Program-made: the position numbers and the translations under genes
Shown: positions 23,132 through 35,900 of the stretch, piece by piece
Layout of the letters: each line of letters opens with the position of its first letter
How positions within the stretch are numbered: the stretch's first letter is position 1
Notes under the pieces: generated by a model
What the model saw: only the letters and a program-made list of their open reading frames with translations
Told to the model about the DNA's origin: nothing
The model's database searches: none
Origin: Filosporella fistucella
Taxonomy: Eukaryota > Ascomycota > Leotiomycetes > Helotiales
Assembly: GCA_030077755.1 (NCBI GenBank)
Contig: JAQJZZ010000008.1
Location: forward strand, 2,046,001 to 2,110,000
Direction of reading: 5' to 3'
Length of the DNA stretch: 64,000 nucleotides

Positions 23132-26100
23132 ATGGCGTCGTTCTTAGAAAATTCGTACAGTTTGGTACATCAGGACAATGCCGCAGATGTTCCCACAATG
23201 TCGGAGCTGCGGACGCAGCTGGAAAAGGGGACAGACGAGAGCAAGGTGGAAACCATGAAGCGCATTCTGACAGTAATGCTCAATGGAGATCCTATGCCCC
23301 AACTTCTTATGCATATCATTCGTTTTGTGATGCCTTCCAAGCACAAGGCTCTCAAGAAATTGCTTTATTTCTACTATGAAATCTGCCCCAAGCTTGATGC
23401 AAGCGGTAAGCTGAAGCAGGAGATGATTCTTGTCTGGTATGTTTCTTGGAGTATCTGCCAATCATAATGCTGATTATTCTACAGCAATGGAATCAGAAAC
23501 GATCTTCAGCACCCGAACGAGTACATTCGAGGAAATACATTACGATTTCTATGCAAGTTGCGGGAGGCAGAACTCATCGAACCCCTCCTGTCCTCAGCTC
23601 GCTCTTGTCTAGAGCATCGCCATGCATATGTGCGAAAGAACGCAGTATTTGCAGTCGCATCCATCTTTCAGCACTCGGAATCTCTTATACCAGATGCCCC
23701 TGAGCTTATAGCCACATTTTTGGAGACCGAGAGTGATCATACTTGCAAGAGAAATGCATTTGCAGCTCTTGTCAGCATCAGTCATGACAAGGCGTTGACG
23801 TATCTGAGCAGTGTCTTTGATGGCATACCAAATGCCGATGAGCTTTTGCAATTGGTGGAACTAGAGTTCATTCGCAAAGATGCGATCCAGAATTCCCAAA
23901 ATAAGGTATTTCTTTTGAATCTGGTCAAGATGTATGCTGATTCAGTAGGCTCGATATCTACGGCTCATTTTCGATCTTCTTGAAGCAGGTGCCACAACTG
24001 TGGTCTACGAAGCTGCGTCCTCTTTGACCGCATTGACCAGCAATCCAGTTGCTGTCAAAGCTGCAGCATCTAAATTTATCGAACTGAGCATCAAGGAAGC
24101 TGATAATAATGTTAAGCTCATCGTTCTCGACCGTGTAGATGTTCTGAGACAGAAGAACGAGGGTGTCCTAGATGATCTGATTATGGAGATTCTCCGAGTT
24201 CTGTCAAGTCCAGATATCGATGTCAGACGGAAAGCTCTTGCAATTGCCATGGAAATGGTATCCAGCAAAAACGTTGAAGAGGTTGTTTTACTGTTAAAGA
24301 AGGAACTTTCCAAGACGGTGGACCAGGAATATGAAAAGAACAACGAGTATCGACAATTGTTGATTCATTCTATCCACCAATGCGCGATCAAGTTCTCAGA
24401 AGTAGCCGCTAGTGTTGTGGACCTCCTAATGGATTTCATCGCCGATTTCAACAACACTTCAGCCGTCGATGTCATCTCCTTCGTGAAGGAAGTCGTCGAG
24501 AAGTTCCCCAAACTCCGACCATCAATCGTTGAGCGTTTGGTTTCCACTTTGAGTGAAGTACGTGCTGGAAAGGTATACAGAGGCGCTCTCTGGATTGTGG
24601 GAGAATATTCGTTGGAAGCGAACGATATCAGAGACGCCTGGAAGCGGATACGAGCTAGTTTGGGTGAAATTCCAATCTTGGCATCCGAACAGCGTCTATT
24701 AGATGAAGTTGCTGATGGCCAAGAGCCATCAAAGGAAGCCGAGCAAGTCAACGGACACTCGAAATCAGCCCCCACCGGATCAAGAAGAGTTCTTGCTGAT
24801 GGTACATACGCCACTGAAAGTGCTCTTACCAGCCAGTCCGCCGTAGCAGCCAAATTAGAGGCTGTGAAGGCTGCTCAAAAGCCGCCTCTCCGCCAACTCA
24901 TTCTTGATGGCGACTATTACCTTGCATCTGTACTTTCGTCTACCCTTACTAAGTTGGTCATGCGCCATTCGGAAATTTCACCTGACAAGGCACGTACGAA
25001 TGCTCTTCGAGCCGAGGCCATGTTGATCATGATCTCTATAATCCGTGTTGGCCAATCGCAATTTGTCAAAGCTCCTATTGATGAAGATTCTGTGGACAGA
25101 ATCATGTCCTGCGTGCGCTCTCTCGCCGAATTCGCACAGAACAAGGATCTTGAGACCGTCTTCCTTGACGACACACGGAAAGCTTTCAGGGCCATGGTAC
25201 AGGTAGAAGAGAAGAAGCGAGCAGCAAAGGAAGCAGTCGAGAAGGCCAAGACAGCCGTTCAGGTCGATGATGTTGTGTCCATCAGACAACTAGCAAAGAA
25301 GAATGCCGGTGATGGAACTGATGAGATTGAGTTAGATCTCGAGAAAGCTACCGGAGGAGATTCGACTGTGGAAGATCTTTCATCGAAGTTGAGCAGAGTG
25401 GTACAACTTACTGGATTCTCGGATCCAGTGTATGCCGAGGCATATGTCAAGGTACACCAATTTGACATTGTTCTCGATGTTCTCTTGGTCAATCAAACCA
25501 CCGAGACTCTTCAAAATCTCTCAGTAGAGTTCGCTACTTTGGGAGATCTAAAAGTAGTCGAGAGACCGACAACCCAAAACCTGGGACCACATGATTTCCA
25601 AAACGTTCAAACCACAATCAAGGTCTCTTCCACAGATACTGGTGTCATTTTCGGTAATGTGGTCTATGACGGAGCAAGCTCAACAGAGAACAATGTTGTC
25701 ATCCTGAACGATGTTCATGTTGATATCATGGATTACATCCAACCCGCAGTCTGCACAGAAACTCAGTTCCGCACGATGTGGACCGAATTCGAGTGGGAGA
25801 ATAAGGTTAACATCAACTCTAAGGCTAAATCACTTCGCGAATTCCTCACACAATTGATGGCATGCACAAATATGAGTTGTCTGACACCGGAAGCCTCCTT
25901 GAAGGGCGATTGTCAGTTCTTAAGTGCGAATTTATACGCGCGTAGCGTTTTCGGTATGTTTTGATCATTAAACTCCTACTTCCTATACTGACCAGAAATT
26001 AGGCGAGGATGCCCTTGCGAACTTGAGTATCGAAAAGGAAGGCGAAGATGGCCCAGTCACAGGTTTCGTTCGTATCCGAAGTAGATCACAAGGTCTAGCA

Positions 26101-26151
26101 CTCAGTCTTGGGTCACTCAAAGGATTGAATAAGGTTGGGGAAGCTGCTTGA
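23132..26151 (+). CDS. SEC26: Coatomer subunit beta (beta-COP)
   Basis: Four exons: 23132-23436, 23485-23905, 23949-25953 and 26003-26151; 959 residues, the length expected for Sec26. Joins restore [26 protein letters not shown] sequence, [18 protein letters not shown] and [13 protein letters not shown]. The N-terminal two-thirds is the HEAT-repeat adaptin-like trunk ([31 protein letters not shown]). A charged linker near residues 650-700 ([24 protein letters not shown]) leads into the coatomer beta appendage, with [18 protein letters not shown] and the terminal [20 protein letters not shown]. Beta-COP is part of the F-subcomplex of COPI and acts in Golgi-to-ER and intra-Golgi transport. The short fourth exon carries the last ~49 residues. 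Confidence 0.96.
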
Positions 26152-26970
26152 TCAAAATAGACAGCGGTCATATGGAGAGGACAATCTGAATTTGTAGGCT
26201 CACATTTTGTGAGTTCTAGGACAGGCATACTTCCTAATGAATAACGGAAGCTGGGGAGCACTTAATCAAAGTGGATATGACCATAGGGCGTAGGATGTGG
26301 TACCAGTTGTGTGCGATCAAAGGCACGCTTGATTGCGAATCATCATGAATGGCGCAGAAAAGCAAATGGGGAGTTATCTAGATCCAAGAAGGCTTTGCAA
26401 TAGATGCTCTCGATCTCCTGAAGACATTTGTGAATATTCCAAAATATCTATATAGCAATGGTTGTGCCTGCATTAGTATACAGAAAGGTACCAGATGTTC
26501 CCAAAATATTGGCATGTGATAGGTACAGTACTGCAAAAATGGCCGTGACCCGGGTCCCGGCACATTTGTACTTGTCGCCGGAGGCTGCTTTTGAGAACAT
26601 GAATCGCCTGAAGGAGACGAGATCCTGCAACAAAGGTCGGAGATGGCCCCGATTGTTTTCACCGCAAGTGCCTTGATTCGTTCAGTAGGAAAGCTTCTCT
26701 TCGCATTTGGCGCATGACAGCCAAAGCGCGGAGAAATAGCCCGAAAGAGGCAAGTTTGTGTAAACGAGCCAGGGAATTTAAAGCTCGGCATCTCCAGGGA
26801 AGTTGGACCGATGCTCGATATTTGGACGTCACCCCGGCCGGATCTCACCTTGCACCTCTCGTCTTGAATATACGAGAACACAACAACGACGAACTTCGTT
26901 TCCACGAACGGTCAACGAAGGACTATCTTCATATTTTGAGGATGCTTGGGCTATCAAGGGCAATTCAAAC
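26152..26970. other. Intergenic
   Basis: 819 bases between SEC26 and the sphingosine-kinase gene. Frames here (26378-26905 minus, 26458-26676 plus) have no family support. Confidence 0.5.
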
Positions 26971-28682
26971 ATGACGACATCTGCTATGGCGACCGAGAAT
27001 CCTTTCGTGGATCCTGCAACTTCCTTTGAGGAAACTGGCCGGGGCAACTCATTTGCGACTGATTCTACCCTCGCTGTAGGTAGAAATGCGTCGTTGACTC
27101 TGGGAACGGATTCTTTGATCGTTCTTGGTAAGGGTGGAGGCTTGAACTTCTTTAAACTCAACTAACTTCTACTAGATGAAGCGTTTGAAAAAAGGGATAG
27201 AAGTAATTGCTGCGGGCTTTGGCCATCTGGTAAGCCGACTCATCCGAATCACACATTTGCATGCTGACAAGCCTCCTGCAGGTACCGCCAACACTCGTGC
27301 GATCCCATTTTATAACGTTCTATGGGCCGAATTAAATGACTCCGAGCTCACTATTCACTATGCCTCGCCTTCGTCGAAAACCGTTGTTAGAGCAGCGACT
27401 CTAAAATATCCCATCGAATACCAGATGGTGGAAGCTGTGAACAAATGGATCCATAAACTGCTAGACAGGTCATATGGAGAATCACAGATGAGAAAACGGA
27501 TGAAAGTCCTTGTAAATCCTCATAGCGGAAAGGGCAGTGCGGAGAAATGGTACTACCGGGACGTCGAACCTCTGTTGAAAGCAGCAAATTGCAGCATTGA
27601 TATGGTCAAGACGAGACACAGCGGAGAAGCGGTCGATATTGCTGAGCAGTTAGATATTGATTCATTTGATGTGGTTGCATCCTGCTCTGGTGATGGTCTA
27701 CCACATGAAGTGTTCAATGGGTTGGGCAAGAGACGAGATGCCAAAAAAGCACTTTCGAAAATAGCGGTCGTTCTCATCCCATGTGGAAGTGGCAATGCTA
27801 TGAGCTGCAACTTGAATGGTTCCGACAGCCCTAGTATGGCGACGTTGGCTATTATCAAAGGCATTCCGACGCCGCTAGACCTGATCTCCATTACCCAAGG
27901 AGAAACAAGAACCCTTAGTTTCCTGTCACAATCGGCTGGAATTGTGGCGGAGTCTGACTTGGCGACTGAACATCTCAGATGGATGGGCCAACAGAGATTT
28001 ACGTATGGGTTCTTGGTACGCCTCCTAGGAAAGACTGTATATCCCTGCGATATTGCAATTAAAGTTGCTATTGATGATAAGCAAGCTATCAGGGATCACT
28101 ATAGACGGGAGCAGGACAATCATGAACCACCAAGCGAACGGAGAGGTTACAAATACCTGCTCGATGATGATGCGTCAGCTAGCAGCGGAAATGATGATAG
28201 CTTGCCACCATTGAGATATGGAACGATCAATGATAAGTTGCCAGAAGGCTGGGAGTTGGTCCCCTATGACAAACTTGGCAATTTTTACTGTGGAAATGTA
28301 AGTTTAAACTTTCCCTATCCTTAATTGACATTGCTGACTCGGTATAAAGATGGCCTATATGGCTTCAGATGCAAATTTCTTTGCCCCGGCATTGCCCAAC
28401 GATGGTTACATGGACCTTGTATGTATCAACGGTGACATCAGCCGCCTCAGTGCACTTCAAATGATGTTTGCCGTTGAGACGGGAAAATTCTTCGACATGC
28501 CAGGAGTTTGGTACCGCAAAATTCTAGGCTACCGGCTCATTCCCAAAAATCAAGACGACGGATATATCAGCATAGACGGCGAACGAGTCCCTTTTCAACC
28601 GTTCCAAGCAGAAGTACATAAAGGCTTGGGTACCGTTCTTTCAAAATCTGGACATATGTATGAAGCACCTGGACCTGTTTGA
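26971..28682 (+). CDS. Sphingosine / long-chain base kinase (DAGK catalytic domain)
   Basis: Four exons: 26971-27127, 27176-27229, 27282-28297 and 28350-28682; 519 residues. Exon 2 is 54 bases. Joins give IVLD/EAFEKRDRSNCC, WPSG/TANTRAIPFYNVLW and FYCGN/MAYMASDANFF. The diacylglycerol-kinase-like catalytic domain is clear: MKVLVNPHSGKGSAEKWY (phosphate-binding loop), VVASCSGDGLPHEVFNGL (the SGDG nucleotide and catalytic motif), and IPCGSGNAMSCNL. The C-terminal lobe has NDGYMDLVCINGDISRL and GERVPFQPFQ, typical of Lcb4/Lcb5. The enzyme phosphorylates sphingoid bases to make signalling lipids and to feed their breakdown by the lyase. A short acidic insertion (DDDASASSGNDD) sits between the lobes, as in other fungal members. 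Which of the two yeast paralogues it matches cannot be told. Confidence 0.94.
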
Positions 28683-28883
28683 GTTTCCTTTAGGATATTG
28701 GGGCGTTTTTGATTAGAGTTCCTGCCAATTAGATACCCAGACGTGGATCGCTGACGCGAATTCTGCAGTGGAGTTATTTCTGTATGGTGACAAAAAATAG
28801 CAATGCATTGATTGACCTGAACGCCTTGCCTATAAATACCATGTGATATCCGCTTACAACAAAGTCCTCCTAAAAAAGTCTTC

Positions 28884-29654
28884 TTACTCTTCGATTCCAC
28901 CCCAAGCATCATCCTCTTTCTCGTCGCCCTCCTCATCCTTCTTATTCGCTGGTAACCGCTCATCTTCCAACGCCTCTCTAGCCTTCACTCTCACAGGTTT
29001 TGTCGGACTCGCTCTCGCTAACCTCCTTAATGGCTCAAGTAATAACTCCACAGGAGCCTCACTCCCCTCCTCCAACGCGCCAACCTTCTCCAACTCATCC
29101 ACGTAGATATCAATAACATGAAAGCGCATCCCATTCGGTATCCTTACCTCCTCAACATTACACGGCACCTCCTGCAACAACTCGACATGTTCCCTCACTC
29201 TCTCCTCACCCCACCCCTCTTTCCGCATACTCTCAAACGTAGCACCCAAATACCGTCTCGTCAGCAACAGAAATTTCTCCATCCGCAAAACATCGATATT
29301 CGTCCATTCTCGCTGCATTGTCTGCCACCATGCGCGCAGGAACGGGATCACGGTTGCGGGTGGTAGGATGGAAACCAGCTCAGCGAGGGAATTGGCAAGA
29401 GCTTGTTGGGTGCGTGGCCGGTCGGACATCCACATGCAGTAGAAAAGACCTTTCCATAGTTTTAGAAGTTCTAGAGGAGGCAGGTCGCGGCGGCCGGAGA
29501 GGTAGGTTTTTAGGGAGTGGAGGGCTGCATCGCGGGTTGGTCTGTCTGATTAATGTTAGGATATTTTTTTAAGATATATTTGAATGTAAGAAGGTTAATT
29601 ACCGTTCGCAGCTAGCTGCTTGACGAAAGGTGTTTGTTGGATATCTGAAGACAT
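28884..29654 (-). CDS. RRP1: Ribosomal RNA processing protein RRP1 (NOP52 family)
   Basis: Two exons, 29654-29603 and 29545-28884; 237 residues. The join (GTAATT...ATCAG) gives QLAAND/RPTRDAALHSLKTYLSG, followed by LELLKLWKGLFYCMWMSDRP, which is the signature start of the NOP52/RRP1 domain. Further motifs are WTNIDVLRMEKFLLLTRRYL and PNGMRFHVIDIYVDEL. The C-terminus is charged (NKKDEEGDEKEDDAWGG). Rrp1 is a nucleolar protein of the 66S pre-ribosome needed for processing 27S rRNA in the large-subunit pathway. The gene converges with the sphingosine-kinase gene, 201 bases apart. Confidence 0.92.
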
Positions 29655-29984
29655 GGTTATGTTGTAGAGTGATGGTGGGGTTGTCTTGCGATAAGATGAA
29701 TCGATTGACTGAAATCTTGAGGAATTTTTTGAGTGGTGGTCTGTGCGTAAGGCTGTCAAGTGGTAGCCTTGCAGGGCAACATTTAGTGCGAGGCTAGCAA
29801 ATGTTCCAACGACACTCAAGGTCTCTGGCATTGAAATTTCGTCACGATCACTCTTTCTTATCGAGGAGTCAACTTAATTCTCAGATCGCTACGAGATCAT
29901 TTGACTTGCTTTTGGAGGCTATTGACCGCCATATTGATGCACAAAGTTATATATTTCAAATTCTTGAAGAAACAGCTACCCTAT
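29655..29984. other. Boundary between housekeeping block and polyketide locus
   Basis: 330 bases between the RRP1 start and the PKS stop. No feature seen. Confidence 0.5.
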
Positions 29985-32900
29985 TCAGATGACCCAACCC
30001 GGATGCTTTATACCACTTCGTCCAGCAACAAGCATTCCGAGGGTTGAAAAGGTGGAACTCCCCAGCGTCTCAAACACAGCTATATCAGCCAGAAATTCCT
30101 TCGAGATCCAATTCCTCAGTTCAACTGCCAGTAGAGAGTCTACACCATACGCATGCAGAGGTTTGTGGATATCAATATCCTTCCCCTGCATGGTCGATAG
30201 AGACTTGGACAACTTTTGGATTAACGCCTGGACGACTATGTTTCCTGCAGTTATTAGGGAACCGGAATCAGCGAAAAGTTGCTTGAAATGTACTACATCA
30301 TCTTTGCCTTCTCCTTCTCCTAGTTCTTGTCCTTGATTCACCTGAATTAGGTGTCGGAAAAGAGGCTGCTTGTCCAAATTCACGCCATCAAGGCCAGGTC
30401 CACCGCCACTTCCAAGACCGATGACTGCTTGACTCTCTCTAGGTGTCAGAATAGGCAGTTTCGGATCGCAGTAATAATCTAGGATCGCGAAGAATTGTTG
30501 CCGGGACACGGGATTGAGTGTTCCATACGCAAGGACGCGATTCAATAGCTCAGGGTTCTCAGCTAGAAGCCCATCGTCTATCATAGCCCCAAGGTCCAAT
30601 GCAACCGCCTTTTCTCCATGTGATACTCGATATCTGGCAAGTGCATCCTCATAAACGTTTCCCGCAGCATAATTGGTCTGTCCACGAAGGCCGACCAGGC
30701 CAGCTGCCGAGGAGAGCATAATAAAGAAGTCCATTCCTTTAGGAAGAAGGCTGTGAAGATTCCAGGATCCCAAAGTTTTGCATTCTACTGCTGTCCTCCA
30801 ACTATCAAAGTTCATATTTTCGAACAGCTCATCCTAATTGAGCGTCAGCGTACAAATATACAGGCGGAATGTGTCTGCTAAAACTTACTCTTCTGACCAT
30901 CGAAGCCTGGATGCAACCTTTGATAGGCGGAGCAACTTCCGATAGCTCGGTAAAGACTTTTGTCATTATTGCCGCATCTGATACATCACATGGCGGAGTC
31001 CATACATGAACACCACGATCTTCAAGTTCTTTGACGAAAAGTTTTGCAGTTTCGGATCTTGGTCCAAATCGCGAGAGGAGGACCAAGTTTTTGGCCTTGC
31101 GGTCAGCCATCCAACGAGCGATACTTCGACCTAGCCCACCAAGACCACCTGCAATAACATAAGTTGCATTCGGATCCATCATGAAGCCTGGCTTAGTATC
31201 CAGAGTAGCCTGTGCATCCGATTCTCAGCTTTGCAACGGGACGATTTGGATGAAGCACCGGATATGCACTTACCGATATCTGAGATTCTGGATCAACTGC
31301 TAAAACAATTTTCCCAGAAGACTTGCCATCTTGCATGAGGCGGAAAACACTCTCCACGTTAGATATGTCGTGCACATGGAGTGGTCTAGCAGCATGGAAT
31401 GTCCCGTTCGCAAATAGGTCAACTAGGATCTTCAAATCTCGATTTGCCTCAAGTGGCTTTTCTTTCTGCCAGATAGATGCGTCAAAGCCCATGAAAGATG
31501 CGTTCTTTCCAAATGAGAGCATGGGTAAGTTCGAGTTGGAGACTACGTCCTTCTTCCCGATCTCCACAAAGCGCCCGTAGGATGCGATACAATCCCAAGA
31601 TGCTCTAAGACTTTCTCCCGCAAGCGAGTTGATAACAACATCAACACCTCTTCCTTTGGTCACCCTTTTGATCCCTTTTGCAAAGCTTGTATCTCGACTG
31701 TAGAAGATGTGCTCTTCCGGTATACCATATTCTTGATTTAGCAAGTTCTTCTTCTCTCGAGATCCTACCGTTGCAAAGACTGTAGCGCCGAGGAATTGGG
31801 CAATCTGGATTGCCGCCTGGCCTGTCCCACCGGCAGCTGCATGAATCAACACAGTTTCTCCTTTTCGAATTCTGGCCATCTCATGTAGGACCTCCCAAGC
31901 AGTCCCAAACTGGGCGGGAATCGATGCTGCTTCTATGAAGGTCATATCATTTGGGATCTTACACGAAGCTGCAGCTTTTCCTCTAGCGAAAGTCTTGAAG
32001 CTTCCAGGTGCTGCCATCACCAGGCGCTCGCCAGGTACAAGGCTGGTATCCTTGCCAGCCCTGGTCACGATACCACTACATTCCAGTCCAAAAGTGTTAC
32101 CAGGAACTTGACCCAGTGCAATAAGGCAATCTTTGAAGTTCATGCCCACAGCTTGAGTCTGGATTTCTACTTCATCGTCGCCAAGAGGTTCGGAATAAGT
32201 CTTGTCTTCGACAAAATGGAGGGTGTCAAGAAGACCCGGGGAGCCTATGGTCAATTGGACTGGTGGAGCGTCTGCGATAGCAATAGTAGACGAATTCTGA
32301 GGCAATGACCGAGTATGAATTTCAGAGTCCAATTGTGGCACATGGACGAGTCGTTGGATGTTGAGAGTTCCATCAATCTCTATATATTCCGGCTCACAAT
32401 CCGAAGTGCTCTCATGGATGTGGTTTCGCAGAATAACCTCATACACGTTCCTCACTTGTTTTTCGGAGATAGCATCATGGAAGTCCAATGCTAGGGTGGT
32501 GAATCGATGTTCCTCATACTCATTTCTTAAAGCTCTTGCTAGTCCGCTTGCCAACGCGAACTCGGGCTTGTTGATGGCGGATCCACCGAACGGATTGATC
32601 CAGACAACGTCTTTCGAATATATCAGAAACTCCTTCAATACAGGATATTCACCCTGTGATAGATTATACAGGAATGGCCGTTCAATGTCCAGAAGAACGA
32701 TGAAGATTGTCTGAGATGTGTTGGGCAGTGATGCTATTGATGCGTGCCCTGTCAAATCTATACTTGAACATTCAAATGATACAGTTGAGCTGAAAATCTT
32801 TCTGAGTTCATCTGAGATATTGTTTTGTAAAGCTGAATTTGGATCTCTGACAAATACCAGACTTTTTTTTGGCAGTGTCTCAACCAAAGTAGGTTTTGCT

Positions 32901-35900
32901 CTGGCAACGTAAAAGCTCCGTGGACCAAGGCCAGCTAAATGATCCGGAATCTCCAGGTCGAACGGTAAGAATGCATCGTTGGTGAACAGCTCCTGCCATC
33001 GATTTATTGACGTCCCTTCGGCCCAATCTTTGCTCTTCATCCACCATGAGGACACGAGACCGGTTATAAGTCCGGACCGAAGACTACCAGGTAAACATGG
33101 TTCATTGGCAACAAGCCTACCACCAGGGCTCAGTAGCGCGGAAGCATTCCTCAGAGCTCGACCAGGGTCCTTGGCCCTAGAAAAAATATTGGTTGTGAAC
33201 ACAATGTCGTAACTCCTAGCTTCATAGCCTTGTCTTTTGAGATCGTCCTCCAGGTCGAGGGTTCCGATCGTAACCCGTGGATATTGAGAAAGGTCTTCAC
33301 GGACTTTATCAACGTAAGTCTGCAACGTGTTGGCATAATGATATGTACTATATCTGTACTCATGTTGTTCGTGGGTGTTATTGGTTGCGATAGAATACAT
33401 GATTCGATGTATCGTGTCATTTGGTCCCGAGCTTACCTCAAGAATGCGTAGATTGGGGTTCTTATGACCAAGAAGTCTGATATATGTTGTGAAATCGTCG
33501 CCGTCATACTTGCGCGATTTTTCTTCGGCAGTAGCGACAGGATAATTCAATTGATCGAGCAATCCAGCAATATCGATCTCGCCTCGTAAAAGCCTAGGAA
33601 GGTTTCTGCCAACATTCACGAAATGCTGGCCTTCAACGCCGCTTCGCTCTACGATGTGGCAAAGGCTTTCGAATGTAGATTTGCCCATCTCACCGCTTGA
33701 GGAGATTGATGAGAGTAGATCACCCTGCAATTTAGAGGACATTTCAAGTTGAGCCGATGCCCACGTTCTGTAAACTTCAAGCTGAGGCGTTAGTGTCTGA
33801 ATAGATGCTTCGGAATTTTCATACAGAGCTCGTCTGATGAATTCAAAAGCCAATGTAATTGTGGCTTCTTGCAGCTCAGTGTTACCCAGTAATAAACCAT
33901 CGTGCATTTCGCCTAGGCTCAAATCTCGACTCGATGTCAAGAGATCAGGATCTGGCAGACTGTCGATATGGTAACACACCTGGCGGTGCTGAGGTTCTAA
34001 TGCTTCAGTGGTTGAGTCGGCAATGATTGTCAACCTGAGACCACGTATTTGAGCCAGAACGGCAGTCTTTTCAGGATCCAGAATTGAGGCGTCGAATTCA
34101 GTGCCACGGTTGTCTTCTCCAACCATCCAGGCACTAGCTCTGACGCTGGCATTGTCTGAGCTGCTGAGACCATTTTTGCTTATCCACAGCCTTCGGAGAA
34201 GTGTTGGAATCATGGTAGGAACGGGAGATTCTCCCCCTTTAGCATACCCAGCAATTGCTAAGTGCAACATACCATCGAGGGAGGTAGGATGAACGATATG
34301 TTGCTGCGGATATTGCTTTTTTGGCCACTCGAAGAGACGAATGTCAGCATGGGATTCATTATTGGACCCAAAAGTGGCATTGGAAATAGGCTGGAACGCT
34401 GGACCGAACCCGAAGCCACTATTATTCAGAGACCCGTACAATGTGGCGGAATCCATTTTGTATTGGCATGCAGCACTTATAGAAGTATCAATATCTACTC
34501 CGATTTTGATCTCTTGGGACTTCTCGTGGTTCTCATCGAAACTGTTTGGGATAGACTCATACTCCACTCGTATGGACCCTCGGCAGCATTCGTGCCACTG
34601 ACTGTTTTCAAAGGCGCAAAGCCGGAATTCTGCCCAGGAGTTACTGTTTGTAAATGTTTCTTCGAGAAGATGCAAGGACAATTGTGTTTCAACTCCAGCG
34701 GTATCCTGAGGAATTGTCAAAGATCTGAGGAACGAGGTGTCTTTGAGTTCAAATCCGATTGTCTTCTGGGTCGGATCGGCCATTTGGTTTGCAGCTTCAA
34801 TGGCCATAACTAGCATTCCAGCAGCGGGGTAAACAAGTGACCCGTTTATCTGCCCTTGTTAGCCACCATGAAAGTATAATGTCCAAGTTTCTTGGGGTCC
34901 GTACCACATGATCTTCCATCCAAGGCATCTCTGATACCCGAAGAACATTTCTCCACTTCGCTTCAAGCGGGTTCCAGTCGGGGACCGGCTTCCCCAGAAG
35001 GTCTAATTTGCCCTGGCTATGAGTACGAAATCGCCTGCTCAGCCTACTCTCATACCAATAGGTTTTTGAATGATCAAATGGGTATTCTGGCAAGTCCGGC
35101 AACGCCATGCATCCTTCATATCCCTTGTGATTCGGTTGTGTCTTCGCCAGGTCAATGGGATATCCGAGGCATTTCAAATGCCCCATGGCGTTCAAGAATG
35201 ACTGCATGGCAGACTGTTTGCGCGCAAGCAGGGTACAATAAGTAGTGCTCCCGCCACTGGGAAGCTTCGTCAAAATATCACGTATTGGTCCTTGGAGCGC
35301 TGGATGTGGTCCTATTTCGACAAGCATATTGATGTGGAAGTGACTTCGATGGCTGAGATCAAGCTTCTTACGAATCTTGCTTGCTGAACGGGCACAGATG
35401 TGATTGATAACATCCGAGAACCTGACAGGAGACACCATGTTTGACACCCAATATCTTGGATTACACAGTTCGTTTGTTGCAACCCTCTCCCCATTGACCG
35501 ATGAGATCATAGTGACATTGTGGCATGGCGTTGTTCCGACTTCAATATGACCGAGAAGGTCGTAGTACTTGTCTGCAACAAGTTCCATATGACGCGAATG
35601 GTAAGCAACATCGACTAGCAACTTTCTTGCGAATATCTTTTGCTTATTGAGGGCAATATTCAAGGCATCAATCTGGACTGAATCTCCAGCTATTGTCACA
35701 TTTTTGTGACTGTTGATGCATGCGATTGTCAAACCATTCCCACCGAACTCCTTAGCAAGACTCTCCAGATATGGTAAGACTTCGTCACTAGACAGCCCGA
35801 CAGATATCATTGCCCCATTAACGACGGTCTGCGATCGTAAATGAGCTGCGCATACACCTCTATAGTAAGCAATCTTCCAAGCAGCCTTTGCTGAGATTGC

